The notes under the pieces: generated by a model
Database searches by the model: none
Told to the model about the DNA's origin: nothing
The model's input: only the letters and a program-made list of their open reading frames with translations
Source: Methylophaga sp.
Lineage (GTDB): Bacteria > Pseudomonadota > Gammaproteobacteria > Nitrosococcales > Methylophagaceae
NCBI GenBank assembly: GCA_014762585.1
Contig: JABURN010000051.1
Coordinates: forward strand, 1 to 8,851
Reading direction: 5' to 3'
Length of the DNA stretch: 8,851 nt
Made by a program: the position numbers and the translations under genes
Shown here: in pieces, positions 1-6,307 of the stretch
How positions within the stretch are numbered: the stretch's first letter is position 1
How the letters are laid out: the number at the start of each line of letters is the position of its first letter

Positions 1-1
1 G

Positions 2-334
2 GCGGCAGCCTGTGGCTTTGAAAACTTTGATCCGGATGTCTGCCTGATTAACTGTTATCAGCCCAAAGCCGGCATGGGTCTGCATCAGGACAAGGATGAA
101 AAGGATTTTTCTGCACCCATCGTCTCGGTGTCGCTGGGTGTGCCGGCTATTTTCCTGTTCGGCGGCCTGAAAAGAAGGGACAAGCCTGAACATTATCTTT
201 TGCAGCACGGCGATGTCGTAGTCTGGGGCGGTGATGACCGACTCCGCTTTCATGGCATCCAGCCTATCAAGCTCTCACACCATCCTCTCACCGGCCAGCA
301 TCGCTATAACCTGACATTCCGACAGGCTTTTTGA
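2..334 (+). CDS. alkB: AlkB-type Fe(II)/2-oxoglutarate dioxygenase (DNA alkylation repair), 5'-truncated by window edge
   Basis: The reading frame is open from base 2 to the TGA at 332-334 and gives 110 residues, about half of a normal AlkB (E. coli AlkB is about 216 residues). AlkB oxidatively removes methyl groups from 1-methyladenine and 3-methylcytosine in DNA and RNA. Visible hallmarks, numbered in this fragment, are the iron ligands in HQDKD (H27, D29), the blocks APIVSVSLG and FGGLKR, the HGDVVVWGG block, the third iron ligand in FHGIQP (H83), and the two C-terminal arginines that bind 2-oxoglutarate in RYNLTFRQ (R100, R106; spacing of six as in E. coli R204/R210). The C-terminal half looks intact and functional. 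The N-terminal half, which contains the nucleotide-recognition lid, lies outside the window, as does the start. The 173-bp gap to the next gene suggests a separate transcription unit. Confidence 0.93.
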   Translation, partial: AAACGFENFDPDVCLINCYQPKAGMGLHQDKDEKDFSAPIVSVSLGVPAIFLFGGLKRRDKPEHYLLQHGDVVVWGGDDRLRFHGIQPIKLSHHPLTGQHRYNLTFRQAF

Positions 335-337
335 TGC

Positions 338-366
338 TGGACGAAATGATTCTCACTGGCGATAAT
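338..366 (+). promoter_or_regulatory. candidate sigma70-type promoter for rpfG-rpfC
   Basis: TGGACG (338-343, four of six matches to TTGACA), a 17-bp spacer and GATAAT (361-366, five of six matches to TATAAT). It starts directly after the alkB stop codon and would give a leader of roughly 135 nt before the rpfG start. It was found by eye. A weaker alternative in the same gap, TTGATT at 421-426, has no good -10 at the right distance. Confidence 0.35.
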
Positions 367-493
367 GGGATGGATAACCCTGTTAGAGATTACTAATATT
401 TCGATAGCAACACCGGCTGCTTGATTCACGGATAAGCCGGAAGACAAATGTGGCTTACATTGCGGGATGCACAGTCAGAAACGCCACGATAAT

Positions 494-500
494 GAGGTAA
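494..500 (+). promoter_or_regulatory. ribosome binding site that selects the TTG start of rpfG
   Basis: GAGGTAA lies seven bases before the TTG at 508-510. No comparable purine-rich site precedes the next in-frame start, the ATG at 550, so the TTG start is preferred. The site sits in the loop of a possible short stem formed by GATAA (488-492) and TTATC (503-507), which ends directly before the start codon. Confidence 0.7.
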
Positions 501-507
501 CGTTATC

Positions 508-1653
508 TTGACTGGCAACGACACAGAAAAGCTCAGTAACCAGCCGTATATGAGCGCCAGGAGGCAGAGTATTCTGAAGAAAAAAAAGAAAGTGCTGATC
601 GTCGATGATCAAACAACCGGCCGCACCATCCTGCAGAAAATTATTCAGCAAATCGATGATAATCTCGATGTCACCGCCTTTGGCAGCCCTGTGGAGGCAT
701 TGAACTGGGTCGAAGATCACGATCCGGACCTCATTATCACCGATTACCGCATGCCGGAACTGAACGGTGTTGAATTCATCCGTGCCGTCAGGCAAAAGCC
801 TCATAGTGAAAATGTGCCGATCATGATGATCACCGTAGTCAGTGAAAAAGAAGTCCGCTACGAAGCACTGGAAGCCGGTGCCACGGCCTTTCTGACCCGG
901 CCCATCGACCAGATAGAATGCCGTACCAGTTGTCGTAATCTGCTCAAAATGCATGAGCAGCACCTAATCATCCAGGACCGTGCCGACTGGCTGGCAAGGC
1001 AGGTCGAGATTGCCACCGAACAGATCATTCAGCGTGAAAAAGAGACGATTTTGCGCCTTGCCCGTGCTGGCGAATATCGCGACGAAGGCACCGGCAATCA
1101 CGTATTGCGCATGGCCAAATATTCACGCCAGATTGCTGAAGCAATGGGCAAGTTCAGTAAAGAAGAATGTGATGATTTGGAATATGCCGCACCGATGCAC
1201 GATATTGGCAAAATCGGGATACCGGACGGCATTCTACTCAAGCCAGGGAAACTTAATGAATATGAGTGGGACATCATGATCACCCACACCACCATCGGTC
1301 ACGCCATCCTCTCCGACAGCCAGTCACGCTATATGCAGATCGGCGCCATTATTGCGCTCAATCATCATGAGCGCTTTGACGGCAAAGGTTATCCCAATGG
1401 ACTTAAAGGCGAGGAAATCCCGTTAATCGCGCGCGTGGTGGCGGTAGCGGATGTGTTTGACGCGCTGGTTTCAGCCAGGCCTTATAAACATGCCTGGGAT
1501 ACCGATGAAGCGATTGCTTACATCAAACAGCAGGCAGGTACACACCTGGATCCGGACTGTGTTGATGCCTTTCTTCAGCGCATAGATGTCATCAAGCAAA
1601 TCCAGGCCGACTACGCCGACGAACCGGGCGATGAGATAATCTCAAATGGATGA
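508..1653 (+). CDS. rpfG: RpfG-like response regulator: receiver plus HD-GYP cyclic di-GMP phosphodiesterase
   Basis: A 381-residue cytoplasmic response regulator, close to the length of Xanthomonas RpfG. In the DSF pathway RpfG is phosphorylated through RpfC and hydrolyses cyclic di-GMP. The receiver covers about residues 28-146, with acidic pair D33/D34, phosphoacceptor D79 in LIITDYRMPE and T109; the usual conserved lysine is R131 (LTRPID). A helical linker (about 147-182) leads to the HD-GYP domain (about 183-365). That domain has H198, HDIGK (H231, D232, K235), H260, HHE (H286, H287), the signature GYP (294-296) and D315. The glutamate normally found four residues before the first histidine is G194. 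The TTG start is chosen for its GAGGTAA site. An A8 tract at 580-587 encodes part of a lysine run just before the receiver. The 3' end overlaps rpfC by 8 bp, so the pair is very probably co-transcribed and translationally coupled. Assignment as RpfG, not a generic HD-GYP regulator, leans on the rpfC and rpfF neighbours. Confidence 0.88.
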   Translation: MTGNDTEKLSNQPYMSARRQSILKKKKKVLIVDDQTTGRTILQKIIQQIDDNLDVTAFGSPVEALNWVEDHDPDLIITDYRMPELNGVEFIRAVRQKPHSENVPIMMITVVSEKEVRYEALEAGATAFLTRPIDQIECRTSCRNLLKMHEQHLIIQDRADWLARQVEIATEQIIQREKETILRLARAGEYRDEGTGNHVLRMAKYSRQIAEAMGKFSKEECDDLEYAAPMHDIGKIGIPDGILLKPGKLNEYEWDIMITHTTIGHAILSDSQSRYMQIGAIIALNHHERFDGKGYPNGLKGEEIPLIARVVAVADVFDALVSARPYKHAWDTDEAIAYIKQQAGTHLDPDCVDAFLQRIDVIKQIQADYADEPGDEIISNG

Positions 1654-4177
1654 AGCGCTCAAGGCTGAGTCAACCAAAAAAAAGAAGGGCTTCCTGCCCA
1701 AGACAGGGGATAGTGAACCCGAACAGGCGATAAAAGTCCGCCTGGCCATCGGCCTCGCCATTTTTCTCTATTTCGGCGTTCCCTGGGCCAGCGGTGAGCA
1801 ATGGCATGAGACCTTTTTCTCGACCCCAAGCCTGATTACGCTGGCCTATTACGCGGGCGCCATTATTATTGCTGCCGCCATATTTATCTATCCCCATCCC
1901 TCCCCGGTCAGGCGGGTTGCCGGCATTCTGCTGGATCTGACTTCACTCTCTGTGCTGATGTTTTTCGCCGGCGATGAGAGTGTGTTCCTTTTCGTTATTT
2001 ACCTCTGGGTGATACTAGGAAATGGTTTCCGTTATGGTAGCCGCTATCTCTATATATCACTGGCAGTTGGTATCATCGGCTTCACCATCGTCCTGCTCAG
2101 CGGTCAGTACTGGGCCGATATTCATCACAAGCCGATTGGCTACAGCCTGCTCTTGTTACTCCTGTTGATTCCTCTCTATTCCGCTTTTCTTATTAACAAA
2201 CTTCATGCGGCAATCCGCACTGCCAAGCTGGCCAATGAAGCCAAAAGTCGCTTTCTTGCCAATATGTCACATGAACTGCGAACACCATTGAATGGCGTTA
2301 TCGGCGTGGCTGATTTGTTGGGAGAAACCGATCTGAATCGGCAACAGCACGAGTTCGTTAATATCATGCGTAACTCTGCCAATACCCTGCTCGGTCTGAT
2401 CGAAAATGTGTTGGATATTTCCAAAATCGAGGCCGGCAAAATCAACATTGCCAAAGAAGCTTTTGATTTACATGGACTGGTCAACAACATCATTCAATTG
2501 CAGTCGGCGATGGGAGAGTCAAAAGGCTTACGGGTCAGCCACTGTATAGACTCACGGATAGATTTCCGCCTGATCGGTGATCCACAACATCTGCGTCAGG
2601 TTTTGATTAACTTGCTCGGTAATGCAGTCAAGTTTACCGATAAAGGCGCAGTGAAACTGCTCATCAGACAGGCCGGGGCTGATACAATGAGCCAGCACAT
2701 CCGCGTCAGGTTTGAGGTTCAGGATACCGGTATCGGTATTTCTGAAGAATATCTGGAAAAGATTTTTGAAGATTTCACTCAAGCAAACAACGGTGGCGCC
2801 GTTAAATATCAAGGGACAGGACTCGGCACCACGATCTCCAAACAGCTTGTTGAACTCATGGGAGGAGAGATTGGAGTAGAGAGTCAACTGGGCCTTGGCA
2901 CCACATTCTGGTTTGAACTGACTTTCGAAACACACTCTGAGGATGCATTGGAACTTACTGATCAGAAAGTGCTTATCTTTGCCGGCGACAGCACCGCTGC
3001 CTCACTGAAACAGCACCTCGACAGCTGGAATGTCCCACAGGAAACCGTTCAGTCATCAGCACAGGCCATGTCTTCACTGATGAACTCGGTCAACACAGCG
3101 AGCCCCTTCACTACTCTCATTATTGAAGCGCGGGCGATGTCCGGAATCACACCGGTGCAGTATGCTCAAATGTTGGCACAGGAGCCCCAACTGGCTCACC
3201 TGTCACTGATTCTGGTGACTGATCCAGAGACGCTGCTGAGTGACAGCGAGCTCAATGACTTTTATCTGTCAGCAGTCCATGATGTCACTGATAAACGGGT
3301 GCTGTTTAATGCCCTGCATGCTGTCGAAGCTTCTCATCAGGCCGGTGGCAATATTGTCAGCCTCAACGATTTTTATCATGCTCAGGCCAGTAACCACCGT
3401 CAACTTACCATTCTGATTGCCGAAGATAATCAGGTTAATCAGAAAGTGCTGGAAGGCATGCTGGGTAAATTAGGTCACCAGATTCTGCTGGCTGGTAACG
3501 GTGAACAGGCGATGGATTTGATCAGCGAGCACTATCAGCAGATCGATTTGTTGATTCTGGATATGAATATGCCGGAGTATTCCGGAACGGAAATCCTGCA
3601 GGCACTTCGCTTTATGGACACCTCAAGAAAAATCCCGTCCATCATGCTGACCGCTGACGCCACACCGGAAGCCCAACGCCGCTCCGAGGAAGCCGGTGCC
3701 GACCTGTTCCTGACCAAACCGATTAACTCGAAACAGCTGTTGACTCACATCGCACAGTTTTCCCGACAACTCCCCGAGCACGACACTGCCTCAACTGAGA
3801 AAGAACAGAAATCATCACTGGTTGATTACCAGCATCTCAATGATTTGAAAACGCTGGGCGGTGGCGACCAGTTTATGCATAACCTGCTTGATAGTTTTGT
3901 CGAAGATGGCCGCAAACACCTGGCCATTATCAATCAGGCAGTAAGCGATGATTACTACCAGTACCGTGAGAGTCTGCACGCTTTGAAAGGCACCTCAACA
4001 GAGCTGGGGGCTTCAACTTTGGCGACTTTATGCCGGGAAGCAGAAACCCTCAAACCAGCTCAAATCAATTCCAGCGAAATGATTGAGCTGGTTGATAAGT
4101 TGAACAGCGTCTTTGAGGAGACACTGGTGGCTATCAGTGAGGCTCTGGCCGTCACGCCATATCAGACTAAACGTTAA
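1646..4177 (+). CDS. rpfC: RpfC-like DSF-sensing hybrid histidine kinase (membrane sensor, HisKA, HATPase, receivers, Hpt)
   Basis: An 843-residue inner-membrane hybrid kinase. In Xanthomonas, RpfC senses DSF and passes phosphate to RpfG. After a lysine-rich cytoplasmic N-terminus, hydrophobic segments lie near residues 31-48, 63-82, 91-107, 112-125, 134-151 and 164-184. The blocks RRVAGILLD and YLWVILGNGFRYG followed by RYLYIS closely resemble the RpfC sensor. HisKA has H209 in NMSHELRTPL. The ATPase domain has N326 in the N box, DTGIG (360-364) and GTGLG (390-394). About residues 438-562 look like a receiver fold that has lost its acidic pair and aspartate. A complete receiver follows (about 586-704: E593, D594, phosphoacceptor D639, T669, K691). 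A C-terminal Hpt domain has H778 in HALKG, with the GA at 788-789. The protein is longer than Xanthomonas RpfC (about 726), and the degenerate receiver accounts for the excess. The ATG overlaps the end of rpfG by 8 bp with only a weak ribosome site, consistent with coupling. No rpfH lies between rpfG and rpfC. Confidence 0.9.
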   Translation: MDEALKAESTKKKKGFLPKTGDSEPEQAIKVRLAIGLAIFLYFGVPWASGEQWHETFFSTPSLITLAYYAGAIIIAAAIFIYPHPSPVRRVAGILLDLTSLSVLMFFAGDESVFLFVIYLWVILGNGFRYGSRYLYISLAVGIIGFTIVLLSGQYWADIHHKPIGYSLLLLLLLIPLYSAFLINKLHAAIRTAKLANEAKSRFLANMSHELRTPLNGVIGVADLLGETDLNRQQHEFVNIMRNSANTLLGLIENVLDISKIEAGKINIAKEAFDLHGLVNNIIQLQSAMGESKGLRVSHCIDSRIDFRLIGDPQHLRQVLINLLGNAVKFTDKGAVKLLIRQAGADTMSQHIRVRFEVQDTGIGISEEYLEKIFEDFTQANNGGAVKYQGTGLGTTISKQLVELMGGEIGVESQLGLGTTFWFELTFETHSEDALELTDQKVLIFAGDSTAASLKQHLDSWNVPQETVQSSAQAMSSLMNSVNTASPFTTLIIEARAMSGITPVQYAQMLAQEPQLAHLSLILVTDPETLLSDSELNDFYLSAVHDVTDKRVLFNALHAVEASHQAGGNIVSLNDFYHAQASNHRQLTILIAEDNQVNQKVLEGMLGKLGHQILLAGNGEQAMDLISEHYQQIDLLILDMNMPEYSGTEILQALRFMDTSRKIPSIMLTADATPEAQRRSEEAGADLFLTKPINSKQLLTHIAQFSRQLPEHDTASTEKEQKSSLVDYQHLNDLKTLGGGDQFMHNLLDSFVEDGRKHLAIINQAVSDDYYQYRESLHALKGTSTELGASTLATLCREAETLKPAQINSSEMIELVDKLNSVFEETLVAISEALAVTPYQTKR

Positions 4178-5063
4178 CGGTTTCAGCCCGTTCTGATCGC
4201 TGTGACTGTCTCTGCACCAGTCTTTCCATCATTCGCAGATCGCGTGATTCCAGTTTCAGCGCTGATTCCACCCACACCTTGGTGATATTCAGCAATTCGT
4301 CATAGCTGACCGGATTGCACAAGTCCCGGACCCGACGTAAGGCCTGATGGCTGTTCTGCGCTTTAGATGCCTTTTGAATGTAACGATAGACCGCAAGCTC
4401 ACCGTCCCCCTCGTCTGCCAGCACATCAACAACACCCAGCTCATATAACTCCTCAGCCGAATACAAGCGGCCGGAGAGAATCATCTTTTCCGCCTTAGCA
4501 GTGCCAATCTTCCTCGACAGTAGCGAGTAGGCCCCCATGCCTGGAAACAAGTTGAACAAAACTTCCGGCAGGCCCAGCTTACTGCCTTTTTCGGCAATCA
4601 GCACATTGCTGGATAGAGCCGCTTCAAAACCACCGCCCAGGGCGTCTCCCTTTACCAGTGCAATAGTCGTCAACTCTGTATTGAGGTGGACCATGTTGGC
4701 ATAAAGCACATCAATACAGCTGATGGCGTATTTCAGTAAGCCGTCGGCATCTCTGTTTTTGATCAGTTGTGAGAATAATTCCAGATCACCGCCAAGGTTG
4801 AATACATTATCGATGTCTGATGACAAGACAAGATAATCGTATTGTTTCCCCTGTGTCAGCAGCATTTCCTGTCTGACACTCTTGAAATAGGAAGAAATGT
4901 TACTGAGCAGGGTCGGCGTAAAACACGGTCGCGGCGTCCCTTTCATTGCAAACCATCCAGTTTTGTACTTGGCATCATAAAAAGTCTTTAACTGGGAATA
5001 TTCACCACTTTCAGGCTTTTGCAGCGCTGAAGGCGATTCTTTCAATAAGGCTGTGGCATTCAT
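4167..5063 (-). CDS. rpfF: RpfF-like DSF synthase (crotonase-fold acyl-ACP dehydratase/thioesterase)
   Basis: A 298-residue cytoplasmic protein of the enoyl-CoA hydratase (crotonase) superfamily. RpfF converts 3-hydroxyacyl-ACP into a cis-2-unsaturated fatty acid, the diffusible signal factor. Visible family blocks are FNLGGDLELF (substrate pocket), ALGGGFEAALS with catalytic E147, and GLPEVLFNLFPGMGAYS with catalytic E167. The spacing of 20 matches the E141/E161 pair of Xanthomonas RpfF, and the RpfF-specific FPGMGAYS block sets it apart from ordinary enoyl-CoA hydratases. The start is set at the ATG 5061-5063 because AAGGAG (5070-5075) sits six bases upstream. A longer frame from 5111 would add 16 residues but has no such site, and the shorter form is closer to Xanthomonas RpfF (about 289). 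Its 3' end overlaps rpfC by 11 bp tail to tail. No rpfB acyl-CoA ligase gene adjoins it, unlike the Xanthomonas rpfB-rpfF pair. Confidence 0.92.
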   Translation of the reverse strand: MNATALLKESPSALQKPESGEYSQLKTFYDAKYKTGWFAMKGTPRPCFTPTLLSNISSYFKSVRQEMLLTQGKQYDYLVLSSDIDNVFNLGGDLELFSQLIKNRDADGLLKYAISCIDVLYANMVHLNTELTTIALVKGDALGGGFEAALSSNVLIAEKGSKLGLPEVLFNLFPGMGAYSLLSRKIGTAKAEKMILSGRLYSAEELYELGVVDVLADEGDGELAVYRYIQKASKAQNSHQALRRVRDLCNPVSYDELLNITKVWVESALKLESRDLRMMERLVQRQSQRSERAETVNV

Positions 5064-5069
5064 TTCGTT

Positions 5070-5075
5070 CTCCTT
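5070..5075 (-). promoter_or_regulatory. strong ribosome binding site fixing the rpfF start
   Basis: On the minus strand AAGGAG is followed by six bases (AACGAA) and the ATG at 5061-5063. This near-consensus site decides between that ATG and the upstream in-frame ATG at 5109-5111. Confidence 0.85.
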
Positions 5076-5194
5076 GAACTGCTGGTAAAGACCTTGAAGC
5101 CAGCTGAACACTGATTCTCGGTGCTACATCAGACTCGTAGCAGAAACTGTGCCCACTCCGCACCACACCCCAAACAAGCGTCGCCAGACAGTGC

Positions 5195-5280
5195 AATAAT
5201 TATTTAATATCAATAACTTAAAAACTTAGCATGGTATTAACCATTTAGCAGAAAAGAACAGATAAAACCGTGATTTAGCG
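5195..5280 (-). promoter_or_regulatory. AT-rich rpfF upstream region with repeated GCTAA motifs and a small inverted repeat
   Basis: The 242-bp gap between the deacetylase-family gene and rpfF (5064-5305) holds no credible gene. Its middle is strongly AT-rich. On the minus strand GCTAAAT occurs at 5279-5273 and again at 5249-5243, exactly 30 bp apart (about three helical turns), and a related GCTAAG lies at 5230-5225. Between the last two is the inverted repeat ATGGT-N4-ACCAT (5244-5231), followed after six bases by TTTTT. It could be an operator array for rpfF, a weak terminator for the upstream operon, or chance. No convincing -35/-10 pair could be chosen, although the AT-rich stretch at about 5195-5220 is the likeliest promoter core. 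Confidence 0.3.
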
Positions 5281-5305
5281 CAGATGTCAGAAAATTGACT
5301 TTAAA

Positions 5306-6283
5306 TCAGGTTTGGCTGAGCGCCTGTAGATGACTGAGCACAGCACGGCTGTTGCCTTGAATGTTGTAGCCGCCTTCCAGTAATGAAACCACACGACCTT
5401 CACAGTACTGTTCTGCAATCGTCATCACCCAGCGGGTCAATTGATAGAAACCTTCATCGCTGACTTCATAACAGCCCAGCAGGTCATCCTTTCTGCTGTC
5501 GAAACCGGCCGAAATCAGGATCAGCTCCGGTTTGAATTTTGCTAGTGCAGGCCGTAAATGTGTCTCAAAGGCAGCCAGCATGGTTTCATCATCACAGCCA
5601 CAGCCGAGGTGCACATTGATGTTGAACCCTTTTCCTGGTCCCTCACCTTTGCGAGACGGGCTGCCAGTGCCAGGATAGGCAAACTGATCATGGGTAGAGA
5701 AAAACAAAACCGAAGGGTCACGATAAAAAGCCCATTCGGTGCCATTGCCGTGGTGGTAGTCCCAGTCAATAATCAGTACTTTAGCAACGTCATAATGCTG
5801 CTGGGCATAACGTGCCGCCACAGCGATATGATTGAAATAGCAAAAGCCCTCTTCCTGCCCGGTGTTGGTGGCATGATGCCCGGGTGGTCTGGAGGAACAG
5901 AATGCATTCCTGACCTTTGCCTGCATCACGGCATCCACAGCAGCAAGGCAGCCTGCTGTCGCCAGCAAGGCATTATTAAAGGTCGTCTTATCCTGGCGAA
6001 TCGCAGCGATATGTTCAGCGCTGTGAACCGTCGACAACCAGGACTCGGTCGCTGATAGTGGCTGTGGGCTCAGCCTGGTCAGAGCAGAGGCCCATTCGGC
6101 TCTCTCCAGCCCTTGCTGGATTGCCCGGTAGCGGGCTGGGGACTCAGGGTGAGCCGGCGAGATTTGATGCTGCAGATAGCCTTCATCAAGCACGATGCCA
6201 GTGGCTGGCAGTGCATTGGCATACAGGCGCTGTGTCAAAACACTCAGCGAGGCAATACTCAAAAGAAAATCACGACGTTTCAT
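5306..6283 (-). CDS. exported histone-deacetylase-family (AcuC/acetylpolyamine amidohydrolase-like) zinc hydrolase
   Basis: A 325-residue member of the arginase/deacetylase superfamily, whose bacterial members remove acetyl groups from polyamines, lysines or other amides. The N-terminus reads KRRDFLLS, then a hydrophobic stretch and an ANA site (22-24). This looks like a twin-arginine or Sec signal peptide with cleavage near residue 24, so the enzyme is probably exported. The mature domain carries HPESPARY (45-52), RPPGHHA with the H136/H137 dyad, GFCYFNH, the zinc ligands D175 and H177 in DWDYHHGNG, D262 in SAGFD, and the catalytic tyrosine Y306 in LEGGYN. The active site therefore looks complete, and the substrate cannot be read from the sequence. 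It starts 24 bp after the GGDEF-EAL gene on the same strand with only a weak ribosome site, so it is probably the second gene of that operon. No gene for a deacetylation pathway is visible nearby. Confidence 0.85.
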   Translation of the reverse strand: MKRRDFLLSIASLSVLTQRLYANALPATGIVLDEGYLQHQISPAHPESPARYRAIQQGLERAEWASALTRLSPQPLSATESWLSTVHSAEHIAAIRQDKTTFNNALLATAGCLAAVDAVMQAKVRNAFCSSRPPGHHATNTGQEEGFCYFNHIAVAARYAQQHYDVAKVLIIDWDYHHGNGTEWAFYRDPSVLFFSTHDQFAYPGTGSPSRKGEGPGKGFNINVHLGCGCDDETMLAAFETHLRPALAKFKPELILISAGFDSRKDDLLGCYEVSDEGFYQLTRWVMTIAEQYCEGRVVSLLEGGYNIQGNSRAVLSHLQALSQT

Positions 6284-6307
6284 TATCAGTCATCAGGCCA
6301 TCTTGAG

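Noticed and set aside
413..440. Inverted repeat CCGGCT / AGCCGG with a 16-base loop between alkB and rpfG
   Set aside because: Not called as an intrinsic terminator: no run of T follows the second arm and the loop is large for a 6-bp stem.
475..963. Minus-strand open frame of 162 codons opposite rpfG
   Set aside because: Antisense shadow of the receiver-coding region; the translation has low-complexity runs and no recognisable domain.
4167..5063. Reading this gene as an ordinary enoyl-CoA hydratase of fatty acid breakdown
   Set aside because: The paired glutamates with spacing 20 and the FPGMGAYS block match RpfF, and it sits beside rpfC and rpfG; no beta-oxidation genes adjoin it.
5109..5111. 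Upstream in-frame ATG as the rpfF start
   Set aside because: It has no ribosome site, whereas the ATG at 5061-5063 has an ideal AAGGAG, and the longer form exceeds the usual family length.
5122..5142. TGCTAC / GTAGCA stem with a 9-base loop in the rpfF leader
   Set aside because: Only six base pairs and no T tract or link to the ribosome site; likely chance pairing.
5558..6055. Plus-strand open frame of 165 codons opposite the deacetylase-family gene
   Set aside because: It lies wholly inside a gene with clear family motifs on the other strand and its product shows no recognisable domain.
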